This document shows, piece by piece, positions 23,118 through 34,470 of a stretch of 64,000 nucleotides of DNA (positions within the stretch are counted from its first letter, which is position 1; every line of letters begins with the position of its first letter). The translations under genes were made by a program, and so were the position numbers. Under the pieces are notes generated by a model that was not told the origin of the DNA, ran no database searches, and worked only from the letters and a program-made list of their open reading frames with translations. The stretch spans positions 105,664,046-105,728,045 of the forward strand of contig CM041777.1 in assembly GCA_023374045.1 (NCBI GenBank), written 5' to 3'. The stretch comes from Limonium bicolor (Eukaryota; Streptophyta; Magnoliopsida; Caryophyllales; Plumbaginaceae).

Positions 23118-24042
23118 GCTCACCTCCTTCCAAGCTCCATTAATGGCTAATTCTATCCTTTGCTCTTTTATTTTCTCTCCTATGGCTGTGTAGAATCATT
23201 TGTAGCTAGGGATTGGGGATTTTGTCCCAAACTCCCTAAACTCCATTGTTGAATCTTGAACTTGTGTTTGTGCTTTATTTTAGTCTTTGAGCTTAATGAA
23301 GATGATTATTGAGTGTTTTTTACTTTGCTCATGATTTGGGGATTTGTTAAGGGTTTTGCTCAATTTGTCTTCTATATGTTAAATTGGTTGGTTTGGCCTA
23401 CCTATTATTTTAGCATTATTGTGGGATTCTATCAAAATGATATTCTGAGATGGAAACCTAAACTGTTAGAGACTAAAATGGTGTACTCTGATTTCGATAA
23501 TTTTGAGATTAGACTACATTGCAACCTTAGTGGAACTTGAGCTTAGTGCTATCGATTGACCCGGGCTTAGCTGAATGAGAAGTCTCGATTAAATTGGTTA
23601 GGATTAGTAGGCCTAGATTAGGTTGCTAATTAATTAAGCATTCCCGTGGTTTAGCTATGAGTTCGAGGTTTGACAATCAGTTGTAAGGGAAGGACGGGTG
23701 CAAATATCCATCCTGGGCTACCCTATCCTAGATAGTTAGTTAGTGTTTATTGCTTTTCTTATTTCTCCAATTACAACCCAAAAACCCAAAACCCCTAATT
23801 TACATTTATGCACTTTTGTATATATCCTCTTGCACATTTACTAAGCTTATAATTAGCTAGATAGTTACGAAGTCCCTGTGGATACGACCTTGTTGTACTA
23901 CAATGATTTGGTTAAAAATGTTTTGTTCGTGCCAAATTTCTTGTTTAATCTGATCTCAGTAAGGAAGTTGACACAACAGTTCGCTAGCTCTCTGATTTTT
24001 TACTTTGGTCATTGCTATCTCTAGGTCCCTACGATAGGGAGA

Positions 24043-24047
24043 GTTAA
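24043..24047. repeat. Left target-site duplication GTTAA of the plus-strand LARD
   Basis: GTTAA directly precedes the LTR at 24048 and recurs at 51724-51728 directly after the second LTR. This exact 5-bp match fixes both ends of the 27.7 kb insertion. Confidence 0.95.
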
Positions 24048-27000
24048 TGAAATACCCCAAACCTTGATATGTTGTTTAAATGTTAAACTATGGTATTTAA
24101 AGGCTAAAAAGTGCCTTAGAAACATCAGTGTACACTTTAAACCATAGTAAAAACAATAAAGTACCATAAACACAGTTTGAGCAAAAACATGCTCTAAGCT
24201 TGGAGTGAACTTGGTTAGGACCCAAAGAGCCTACCAAGACTAAACAATATTCAATTGTGATTAATAAGGCTAATTAAGTCCTAAAGAAACATTGGTAGAT
24301 AATTAAACCAAACAAAACACAAGAAAACACCTTAAAGTCAATTTAAGCAAATACTTGCTCTAGACTTGGTGTAACCTTGTATAAGACCTAAAGGTCATAC
24401 CTATACCTTATTTACATGTTAATGGACGTGATAAATCAATTACTAAAGAAAACCAAGCTTGAAAGCAAGTTAAAAACAAAATGTGCTTTAAGGAGTCTTA
24501 AAGCACATTTTGAAAAATTGTCTTGGAAATGGGTTTCGAGTGGCTAAATGTCCATCATTACTCTTTAATCAACATGTGTACTACTTAGTATCACATTAGG
24601 AAGCCTAAATCAATGGGAAATCAAAAAAAATCACAAATATGTGCCTTAATTTGTGAATAGTGCTCAATAGTGCTAGTTTAAGTTATAAGTCAATATAAGT
24701 CAATTAAATGGTCAACAAAGACCAAAAACCAGTCAATTTACAAGAGGCGGGCCGATTTTGCAAGTGGTGAGTCATCACCCTTGTTATTTTATTAAAGGAA
24801 GGATAAATGATAAAGTAAAGTACTATTTACTTTATAAGTAAATATCTTGTTAAAGTGAGCTTCCTTCTTCATTCTCTTCTTTCCTTCTCATTCCCACCGT
24901 CTCCTTCATTCCCTCTCTTCTCCATTGTGGTTTTGCTACAGCAACAACATCAACTCCATCTTTGATTGTCCATATCTCCTAGCTCCATGCTCTAAAAACA
25001 ATTCCAAGACCACAATTCTCTTAGTTTAGGCAAGCTCTACAATCTTGTCTTTTCAATCTCCAAAACCTTCAATTCGGTGCCTAGAGGAATCACCATGGAA
25101 GGAGCTTGAACTCATCTTTTTACATCTCATTGTTCTCCTTAGCTTCAAGGTAAGGAAACTCAAAGAAAAACTTCAATTCCTCTTGTTTTATATGTGACCG
25201 AAAATACACCTTGTAATGGGGTTTTTCTTGTGCCTTGGTCTAGCTTCATTCTAATGTTCAAAGGTCTTGGTGGAGTCCTCTCTTGCTACTTAGTCAAACT
25301 CTCTTCCAATTCCAAGGTAAAACATTCATTGTTGTGTTTTAAGACAATATATATAACCTAGGGTTTGTAAATGAGTTTAAGCATGAAGCTTGAATGCTCA
25401 TTGGCTTTACTTGTGTATTGATTAGAACATTGACAAGTAACCAAGTCCTCTTGCCGATTTCCAAACAAGGAAGAACAAGAGTGTCCAAGTAAAAAACTTG
25501 GAGAAAAGAGGTAAATAACCTAACCTGAGGTAGTTTTATGCCTTAAGAAAATGAGCTTGAATTGCTTATTAAAAACTACTTAAAGAGCCAATGGGAAATG
25601 AGATAGCAAACTATCTAAGAGGAGTTTATTAAGGGCATATGAGATGTTGTGTGTATTCGCAGGTCAAAGGCACTATATATGTGGGAATTCAGTGTTTAAG
25701 GTTTATGCAATTTAAGGGCCTAAGAGCCATGTTATTTAAGGGCCTAAGTGCCAAGCAATTTAAGTTATGCACTATATTTTGATGAAGTGTAGTTTGGGTG
25801 AAGTTTTGTGTGTGCGAATGCTCTTGATGGATTTAGGTGTTCTTGAATGTTCAATGTGTGAAAACAATGTGTTTTGGCATAGCAATGTTCTAGGAGAACC
25901 CATGTCAAAATTTGGGTAATGTATAAGAAGTTTGAGTGTTTAAAATGAGTCTTGTGAACTAGGAAGTGCTAGGAATGATTAAGTGTTCTACGGGAGAAAG
26001 AAACATGCATTAAGATATTCTAGGATGCAAAAGGACTTAGGCAATATCTTGGAGGTTTTAGAAATCAAATGAGTGTTTTGGGAATACATCAAGTCATGGT
26101 GAGTTATGTTAAGGAATTATGCAAACTTTGGTGCACTAGAAGAAAATAATGTCTTGTAGGTAGAGTTGTAAACTTGTGGAAATTCAAGGTGTTTTGCCTA
26201 GTGAGAAAAGATGCTTGGGAGATGATGTTGTAGTGGTGAGAAAGCATTTCTGCATAGTGGTTGTCATAGGTATAAAACACCACTTAGAAACCTAAGGAAA
26301 AACACTACAAGTGTTAGTATTTATAAGAATTGTGTAATGCTTGAGGAAGATTTTAATGGGTGATTTAAGGAGTTTAATGGAGGTCTTAAGGTGTGTTTGA
26401 GGTGCCCAAATGAGGTTAGAACATACTAGGATACATGAGGTGAAGTTTGGAGTCAAATGGGAATGTAGAAGCAAACATCTGGAGCCGACCGACCTTAGGG
26501 ACCGGACTTGTAAGGTCGGTCGAGTTACCCTGCCAGAGACGGTCTCTGGAATGGACCGACCTTGGGGACCGGACTTGCAAGGTCGGTCGGGCTTGTATTT
26601 TTGGTACGGATTAAGTTTCTGGAATGGACCGACCTTGGGACCGGACTTGCAAGGTCAGTCGTGTCTAAATTTTGTGAACGGGAATTGTTTCTGGAATGGA
26701 CCGACCTTGTGGACCGGACTTGCAAGGTCGGTCGGAGTAGAAATTTTGACGGTAATGTGTTCTGGAATGGACCGACCTTGTGTAAGGTCGGTCGGACCAA
26801 AAACTTGTAAAAAAAAACAAAACAAACAAAGTGTGGCTAGGTAGTTAACCCTAGGGGGTATAATGAAGGTAATCAAGGGTAAGTTTAAGCATAAAACATG
26901 TCATATAATCATGAAAAATGCTTATTAAAACCGGAAGCTAAATAAGGTAATTAACCGACGTTATTAATCATGTTTAGGAACTACGTTTGGCGGGACTCGA

Positions 27001-28531
27001 ACGCAGCAGGGACCAAGGTATGGTTTTCTTGCAACTTGTGTCCTACCGGATTACACCGGCTTGTATGCCAATGTGTTTTTCTGTATGTTTGCCATCTTTT
27101 AAGATAAAAAACATGTAATGAGTTTACAGTTGTTTAACTATGTGGCGTGCATAGTTCCGATACCGTTTAGCTTTAAGTATGTGCTAAACTCAACTAACCG
27201 ACTCTAGGATCACATGGTAGATCGGTATTCGGACTTAACGACCCAAACCACGAGAACGTTCTAACCACGGCTATGCGTGTGTTAGTTATGTGTTGTTGTG
27301 CATGTTAGTATGTTCACTACCCTTGTGTGTGTCTAACTAGACCTAACCATCTATTTGTGAATTAATGTACTAAGTCCAATAATGAGACTTCTAACAAGGG
27401 CTAACCGGGGAGTGAGGAATCCGGTTGTTCCAGTTGTGCGTTGTTTGGGAGTTAATGTATACAGTTTCTTTAGCTCCCTCTCTGTTGGTTGTTTTCCTTC
27501 GTTGGTCTTCAATCACCCTTAAGCTTAACCAAGGCTTTTCTGACTCACGTCAGTTGGGGAATATGTACGGTGTGTTCGGATCACAATATCCGATCCATTT
27601 TTAAGTTAAGTTACTCGTCCGACTAACAGGACGGTAACGAGTGATGTAACAAGCTCATCATGAGGGTGTTTTCATTCTCTAGGCTTACCAAGTTAACTAA
27701 CTATGTTCGGGACGGTTAGTAAAGAGAACCGTTGCCGTTATGTTATGTGTTCTTGTTGCGCTGCAATTCTTATTGCGACATGATGTTATATGTTCGTTAA
27801 GATGTGGAGTATGTGGATCATGGGTATGAATCCCAGTTTATAACAAGAGGCGTTTGAGGATAACCCGATTAGTGGGTAAGTGTCGTCTATTAAGGAAATA
27901 GCTCCATTAGAGGAGAAACACTCTAGGGGTTAAAGACACAATGAGATGAGATGTATTAAGTATAGATGTGTTGGCTGTTTTATTGAGCCCATTGTCGTGG
28001 AATGTAATGTGTTGTGGTGTAGTTTACATGCATGATTTAATATAATCAACCACATGCTTAGACGACAATTAGTTGTGTGTGGCCCGGTAGCATGCGGGCT
28101 GCGGGATTACCATACCAGCAAAGGTGCTGAGCCCCCTGGGGGGCACCCTTCTTTCCTCTTCTATTTCAGGTACAAGGAGCTGGAGACCGTGAGTAGACGG
28201 AGTAGGACGGGGTAGTTGTCTGTACATGGTAGTTATTTAATTGAGTATGTGTTGTAGGTGTAGTAAGACTGAAACTGTTATCGGCATTAGTTCGTAAATA
28301 CTCGGTACAGTTGGAATGTAAATGTATAATGAATGTTGGTAATGGAAAGAGAATGTAACGTATCGTTGCTCGGGAATCTGGTCCATCAGACCGATACAAT
28401 ATATATGTATTAGCCTTGTTAGTCATGTGGGTGGCTAACGGCGTGTAACACCAACGAGTTAAGTAAAGTGTTGAGGTATGTTTTCTGCTGCAAATAGTTA
28501 TTAAGTGTAAAGTGGTTGTTGGGGTGTTACA
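24048..28531 (+). repeat. 5' LTR (4484 bp) of the plus-strand LARD-like element
   Basis: Runs TGAAATACCCC ... GGGGTGTTACA and is repeated at 47250-51723 with scattered substitutions and small indels, so the insertion is not recent. A TATA-like GTATAAAACA lies near 26270, and a five-copy dyad array follows about 210 bp later at 26485-26797. Apparent open frames (e.g. 26410-26844) run through the array and are not genes. The LTR resembles Tekay-type LTRs in its ends and PPT but differs from the family at 53717. Confidence 0.95.
26485..26797 (+). repeat. Five-copy GGTCGG dyad array in the 5' LARD LTR
   Basis: Units start at 26485, 26553, 26626, 26697 and 26769 (spacing 68-73 bp). The consensus has CCGACCTT, central GGGACCGGACTTG and closing CAAGGTCGGTCG, so outer arms are complementary. 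TTTCTGGAATGGA precedes most units. A separate perfect dyad, CCAGAGAC-G-GTCTCTGG, lies at 26533-26549. The array could fold into a row of RNA hairpins if transcribed. Confidence 0.9.
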
Positions 28532-29735
28532 AAAAGTGGTATATCAGAGTGAAGTATCGCTCTGATGACTGAATTACCGAGCTTAGGAAGTACCGAGTTA
28601 GGATTTTAGTACTTTGGGTTAAGGGTTGAGTGATAGCGTGAGTGATACGCTAGTTAGGAATTACCAGTGTGTACTGGAAACCTACAATATCCATCCCGCC
28701 CTCCACAATCCCTGTTTTATAACTTGGGAAACAACACCAGAGAGATGAAAGTCCTCTTACTCGGGAATACCCGATCTGGCTGTTATTAAGTACCTCTGTG
28801 AGAACGGAGAACCTGTCATACGGTAGATCCCGAAAAGTGGGAATCCCGGAGACGGTTTTCATGTGAACAATGTTAACCACATTTAATAGCGAAGAGAGAA
28901 GGATCCTATGTGTAGAAGAATGGAATTTCCGGCAACCTGGGTCGACATGCCGAGCAGTCGAGAACAACCAGCTTGCAACGCACCAATCGTGCAACAGACA
29001 ATAAGTGAAGTAACGAAACCCGAGGTGAGTGTCTACGGGACTACAAGCATTAAATGATACACTAACGGTATACCAACCGACTAAGGAATTATAACGTAGT
29101 ACCCAAACAAGAGATAAGTCTCAGGGACCACGATAATGCGTGGAAGGGCTACGAAGGAGATACAATACTAAGTAAAAAGGGGACTCCAGGAATGGGAAAC
29201 ACCCTAGTTAATGATTATCATGTGAAGACAGTGAGAAGTCACCCAGAGGAAATTATTATCAAGAATGTAAGATCAAGTGAGGGCCAACAGGCCACTGATG
29301 ACAGTGCGGGTAAAAAAAATGATACCGCAACCGGGGTGTGTGTTGAACCGATAGCCAGGTAGCATGGCGCACTTGCCATGGCAAGTGCTGCTATGACAAG
29401 GCTGTTCGGGAAAATGTTAACAACTACCAAGTACTTAGTAAAGTACCACGAAGTTAAGTGAGATAATCGTAACCAAGGAAGGGCTTATCAGCCTAACCTC
29501 TGTAATTGGAAATACACCAGTCAGCAAGAAGCTAGACTTGGTTAAGGCAAGAAGACGTTGTAAAACCACAAGAATTTTTCTTTCAACTCAGATTTATTTC
29601 AAACTCTTTTCTTTCAAACCAATACTTATTTCTAACCTTCTTTTAAACCAAACCAGAAGACCTACACCGGCCTCAGCGCCATATGGTGGTAGGTAAGTTA
29701 CACCCAGTCACTTTTGAATAACCGAAAGGAAACCG
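28532..29735 (+). mobile_element. LARD internal domain, first part (primer site and non-coding leader)
   Basis: AAAAAGTGGTATATCAGAGTG at the start is an initiator-Met primer site with two extra bases (28537-28550), inside a conserved hairpin (28543-28566). The rest has no coding signal in any frame. It is homologous to 14000-15236 in reverse and carries the conserved palindrome at 29369-29388. The Athila insertion at 29741 interrupts it. Confidence 0.8.
29369..29388. repeat. Perfect 20-bp palindrome in LARD interior
   Basis: GCACTTGCCATGGCAAGTGC, preceded by ATGGC. The same ATGGC-GCACTTGC context occurs at the 14156-14175 copy in reverse, with a different four-base centre. Confidence 0.85.
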
Positions 29736-29740
29736 GTAAA
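29736..29740. repeat. Left target-site duplication GTAAA of the Athila element
   Basis: GTAAA precedes the LTR at 29741 and recurs at 43468-43472 after the second LTR, delimiting a 13.7 kb insertion inside the LARD. Confidence 0.95.
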
Positions 29741-31560
29741 TGCAAACGATAATATTTGAGGTATTAAAACCCAGAAATAATCCTAGAATTCAATAGTTTA
29801 ATATATCGTCAGGTTGCAAAAATCCCGGTCGAAATAGTATAGTAATTAAAGAAGCGACCGGGGTGTCAATCCACGGGACTCGATGAGTAAGTCTAGCCTT
29901 AGGTATTGGTTAACTCGAAAGGGGGTTTTGTTTTGGTTTGGGTTGCAAATAAATAACAGGAAAGTAAATAGCAGATAAAGTAAAGTGATAGTTTTGGGAG
30001 TGTGAACGGTACTCTAGGTTCAGGGAGTTGTTTCACTAGCTAGGTTCTGCATATCCTACTGCTTAAGTGTGGAGACTTGGATCGGCTTGTAATTCTCAAT
30101 TATCTATTCTGTATTAAGTCATAATTCCAGATAGCTCATCTAGACAGGGCATGTAGATCTAGTCTAGACTAGCAAGTATATCTAGATGGCTTTAATGCTC
30201 AGAATTACTAGTCTGGTTGGTTCAATCCGGACTAAAGCTCCTAGTGACTAAAGTAATCTATCCGATTGCAATTATCACAGGTACAGGTTAATAGGACCGT
30301 CAATGCTAATCACCTTATCTGATCATAACATGATTCGAGGGCTTATAATAACTTAGCAACGTTTATTAAAAGCACTTAAAAGCATTAACCTGAACAATCC
30401 AAATTGTCTCAACAAGCAGCAAAATAATGCAGAGTTCAACTAATTACAACATCCCTTCCCCTAGAGTAATCCTTTTAACTAGACATAGCAGTAATCATAA
30501 ATAAGAGAGAGTTAGAAGAAATCATCTGTTACGAAGATCTTCTTGCTCGCTCCGTCCTTTGTCCTTGCTCCGTGCTAGCTTCAAGGTTGATCTCGGTGAT
30601 AATGGAGTGGATTGGGTGAAATGGGGCGAAAGTGGAAGTTTTGGTGATTTTTGTGAGGTGTCCGGCTGACTAGGGTCGGACAGGGGTCGGACGTGAGATG
30701 TCCGGATCTGTTGGGTCGGACGTGATCCGGACGTGGGTGGAAGGAGCTTGTCCGGGTCCGGACAAGGGTCGGACACGGCTAAATCTGGTGAATGGATGCG
30801 GGGTGTGGCGTGGTGAAAGCGAATGGTTACGGGGGATTTGAGCGAGGTTGATGATAAAACTGGGCTGAGATATGGAGGAGATAGAGGAATGAAGGAGATG
30901 GAGCGTAAGGTGAGTGAGAGTGAGAAGTTAGAGAGGGGAAGGACTGTGAAGTCAGGTGCGATTTGGAATGAATGTAGAAGGGGGTTTATATAGGGTTAGA
31001 GGAGGAAACATGTATTGGTGGAAGTTTGGTTAAAGGGTAGCTGATTGAGGCATTAATTGAGGATGGAGCGTAGTCAATAATCGTTGCAGTGCGCCGCTCC
31101 CGTGTTTCCATGCGACTGTCTGTTCGCTGCCCGCGTGCATTTTTATTTTTCAATTCTGTGTGACGTCCGGATCGTGTCCGGATCGTGTCCGGATCCGGAC
31201 GTGACACAGAGTTTTAGATCTGAAACGCGAACTCGCGGATCTGGAATTTTAGTCATGTCCGGATTGCGTCCGGCCCATCAGATCCGGACAAGAGATGTCC
31301 GGCTTTGTGTCCGGCCAAACTGATCCGGAAGACATATTTTGTCTCTCTCCTGATTTGTTCCCCGTTTGTTGTGTTGTAATCCTTATGATGTATAAATCTT
31401 TATTTCCTGGGTTTTTCCTGCATTTAACATATATAACACATCAGTTCTTATCAAAAGCATCAATCTTTAGGAAAAACACATAAAAGTGGGAACATTGCCT
31501 GAATTGTTACAAATTATAAGTATTTTAACCCTAAAAAGCCTATATGTTTCACACTTATCA
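29741..31560 (-). repeat. 3' LTR of the Athila element (1820 bp)
   Basis: Runs TGCAAACGAT ... CACTTATCA and is almost identical to 41635-43467. By eye the two differ at about two or three substitutions but at more than twenty 1-3 bp indels. TCCGG-type dyads cluster at 30657-30777 and 31165-31332; a TATATAAA box lies on the minus strand at 30992-30985. The element was inserted very recently, or the copies were homogenised. Confidence 0.95.
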
Positions 31561-32979
31561 ACTTCCGCACACTTAAGCTTTGCTTGTCCTCAAGCAAAAT
31601 AGGAATAAGAATATCTCTAAAACCTTCAAGTAATCTCAAATTTGAAACAAGTGCAGGGTGAAATCAAACCAAGTGATAAATGAAAGAATAATCTCGCTCT
31701 CTGGTAGGTTTCACAAACAGTGAAACAGGAACAATTTTTGTAAAAGCATAGAGAAACTAGATGTAGAAAACAAGTTAACTTAGCTTGGAACTTTCCACCA
31801 TTTTCATTTCTCTAACCTTTGGATGACAAGAGGTGTGAAGTAATGCCTTATTCCGCAATACCTTTCAACACCACGTACTCATGATCAAAAACAAAAATTA
31901 AACTGCAATGAATTCTTTTCTTTCACATGCAAAAAATATTCTTCTTCAAGAATTATATACAAAACAAACGAAATATTGTGAATGTAGATTTATTCCGTAA
32001 CCCAGACTTTTCTCTCTATCCATGTAACGGTGTTGGGAACTATCCCAGATCACGAGCCTTAGGTAGATAGGTGATAAGGCACCCTTAAGACTTAATAACC
32101 GGATAGACGAGGCCTGCTATTGTTAGGAAAAAAATTTGATCAGTGGAGTACCTGCCTTACCCTTTTCATTCCAAACATTCACTTCATTTCCAAAATCCCA
32201 AGCTAATAATAATCTGGTTTCCACAATTAGCCAATCTACCAGATTTTTAGTGAAAGAGAGTATTTTTAAATAAAACTATTTTTATACAAACCTCATCAAA
32301 ACAAAAGATTCCTACGGTTTTCACTTTGGTTTAACAACACTCGTTGTGCACAGGCATTAGAGAAGCAAAAAGCAAGTGTGGCATTAAAGTACAATTAGCA
32401 TGTTTTCAGGGAAAGGTCTCTCCTTCCTCACACTTAAGATGAGCAATGTCCTCATTGGTCAAAGATGAAAAACAGAGAAAAGAGCTTTCAAAACATGCTA
32501 TACTCATAATAGATGCATATGCAATAAGTAACCCTCAACGCAACAAAGGTGGAACATCAAATAAGTTAAAGGTGGAACTGAGACTCCCCTGGTGTTATGG
32601 ATTGAGGAAGATGTTCTTCCTCACACTTGAAGTTTGGCAGGGGTCGAGAGATTCCTCATGAGTCACAGACAGTATGCGTTGTTGCAGATTAAAAGTTGCT
32701 AAATTTTCACTGGTAAGTACAACCACAGAATAAGTGCATTAACTCGAACTACAGAGAATATTGGAATCGAATGAGTTATATTTAGAGAAAGAATACTCCC
32801 CATAGTTTAAGCTTAGCAGACATTCGCAAGTAGTGTGGTTCCATTTCCCGTACTTATAGCCGGTTGTTTCGCAGTAGAGATGACATGTAAAGTAATCATT
32901 TTAGAACGCTGCACTGCTCAGAGAAACAAGAATTAGCAAGAATTTAGCAATTTAGAATTTAAAATACTGCTGAATATAT
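31561..32979 (-). other. Athila 3' non-coding region with repeated PPT-like motifs
   Basis: The purine-rich tract next to the LTR reads GCTTAAGTGTGCGGAAGT on the minus strand (31578-31561). Related motifs, AAGTGTGAGGAAG, occur at about 32425-32437 and 32615-32627, and a further one beyond this region at 35483-35495. The first is preceded by TGAGGACAAGCAAA and the second by TGAGGACATTGCTCAT. No coding sequence is supported in these 1.4 kb. Confidence 0.7.
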
Positions 32980-34470
32980 CTAATACCACTTCACCTGCAG
33001 TCCCATGTTTCCGTTAGGCTTAACAAACCAAAGTAAAAATAAGGCAAAGAAAAAAGAAACGTACAGAAAAAAATCAACAAAAGAAAAGAAAGCAGTAAAA
33101 ATAGAGTGGCTGTCACTGAGGCGGTGGTGGTGGTGGGGGTGGCTGTGCGGTCTCGCTCCCAACTGGGCAACGAGCATCTGCATGAGCTGGTAGTTCTGGG
33201 CCTGCTGAGTGGATGCATCTGCCATGTACCTAGCAGCCTCTCTGTGTAAAGCATCACTGCGCTCTAAACGCTCAGCGATGGAGATCTGCTCTGCCTGGAG
33301 GGTGCCCTGTGTCTGGCGGATCTCATCTATATGTCCCTCCATGCGCACCTGGCGCTGCTGGACCTCCCCAACCTGCTGCTGTACAGAACCGAACTGCTGC
33401 TCCATACCCCCGAATCTCTGCTCCATCCTCTGCTGCTGCTGGAGAATGGAGTCCATCATGGTCTGTATCTCTGGGGGAACACTCATCACAGGGACTGTGG
33501 GGGGCGCCGTGGTAGCAGTGGCAGGTGTGGAGCTGGAGCTCGCAGATGTACCCGTAGATCCTAGGCCCGAGCTGCCCTTCACCCAGCTGCCGTCGTCAAG
33601 GCGCATGAAGCCCCATCTCCTAAAGGTCGTAAGGGAGATGGGTGTCTCACCCTCCCTCACATCTATATCAGTGAAGATCTCCTCGGGGAGGGTAGAGACA
33701 AGAAGATGATAGATAGTATAGGGAAGATGGGGGTAATCTTCTTCTTCTTCGTCCACATATAAGTGACGACCTTATGCAGCTGCCTAAACATGATGAAAGG
33801 GAGGGAGAGCTGATGGGCTGGCTGATGTGGTGAGGCTAGGAGGTAGTCTAGGAGGACACAATCCTCGTCAGAAGCATCATTCCCAGCCTGAGGCCGGATC
33901 TGATGACTGAGGATCTCAGCTAGGGTCCTCTGCTGAAGGGATGGGAGAATGGCATATGGTAATACAGTCTTGTTCTCCTCACCTCGTCGGCGAGTAGTAC
34001 TCCCGACCTCTAGTAACCACCTAGACTTACTCTGCCTAAGTGCATCCTCCGAAAAATCTACATGCCTATCATGGTCGTCTGGGAGGAATAATAGAGCAGA
34101 AAAGGTCTCAGGGGTTACCTCCACCTCATAGTGCTGTACGTATGAAGTAATGTTGTGTGTCGTGTCTGACGCCACAGCATTGGCGTAGAATTCGCGGACC
34201 AGCTCTGGGGAGAAAACACCCACGCCCATGCGCAGGATACTGCTGGCGCCAATACCCTCGAATATGGCAGAAAGCCGGTCTCAGCTACTGCCTCGTCTGT
34301 AATGCGTCTCTCTATGACGAAGGCGCCACCCTGTCGTACCAAGCCCTGGTGGTAGCGGATCTGAAACCATCCTCTCGGAGTGGTGACTCGACCGGCTCTG
34401 ACTCGTCGTCAGGGCGTGGGTTCCTCGAAGAGGAACCTCTACAGGCAGGACCACCTCGAGTGCGAGCCAT
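32980..34470 (-). CDS. Env-position ORF of the Athila element: plant-transposon-protein domain, coiled coil, C-terminal hydrophobic segment
   Basis: The ATG at 34470-34468 opens MARTRGG. A globular domain follows with FSPELVREFYAN, VEVTPETFSALL and LPYAILPSLQQRT, resembling PF20167-type plant transposon proteins. A Ser/Thr-rich linker, a 90-residue Gln/Glu-rich coiled coil (MEQRFGGMEQQFGSVQQQVG and onward), a His-rich turn and a C-terminal stretch of about 25 mostly F, L, V and A residues near 33080-33000 complete it; the last could span a membrane. Single-base frame breaks near 34376, 34275 and 33720 split the frame; given the indel pattern of this sequence they may be errors. The role of Athila third ORFs is unknown; 'env-like' rests on position and the hydrophobic end only. 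Confidence 0.7.

Larger units (their letters stand above)
22527..23978 (+). repeat. Probable solo or truncated Athila/Tat-type LTR
   Basis: It starts TGATGAGTGTCC and carries features of Athila/Tat LTRs: a purine-rich leader (23033-23117) and, near the end, GTCCCTGTGGATACGACC (23870-23887). A dyad pair lies at 22832-22943. The end at about 23978 (..ACACAACA) is a guess; flanking bases give no clear target duplication. No pol sequence follows. It is homologous, in the opposite orientation, to 21299-22330. Confidence 0.55.

Noticed and set aside
22522..23150. Open frames in the Athila/Tat-type LTR
   Set aside because: They span LTR start, dyads and a purine tract; no domain, and composition follows the repeats.
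11145..26797. CRISPR-like reading of the regularly spaced repeats
   Set aside because: Regular 72-bp spacing suggested it, but the host is a plant, spacers are related to each other, and the arrays lie inside LTRs.
26410..26876. Open frames on both strands across the dyad array (also 49492-50082)
   Set aside because: They run through tandem repeats in several frames, differ between the two LTR copies and show only repeat-derived residues (RPTLQ, GPDLQGR). Not genes.
33005..33709. Plus-strand open frames
   Set aside because: Antisense shadows of the Athila third ORF, whose minus-strand reading has domain-like and coiled-coil patterns.
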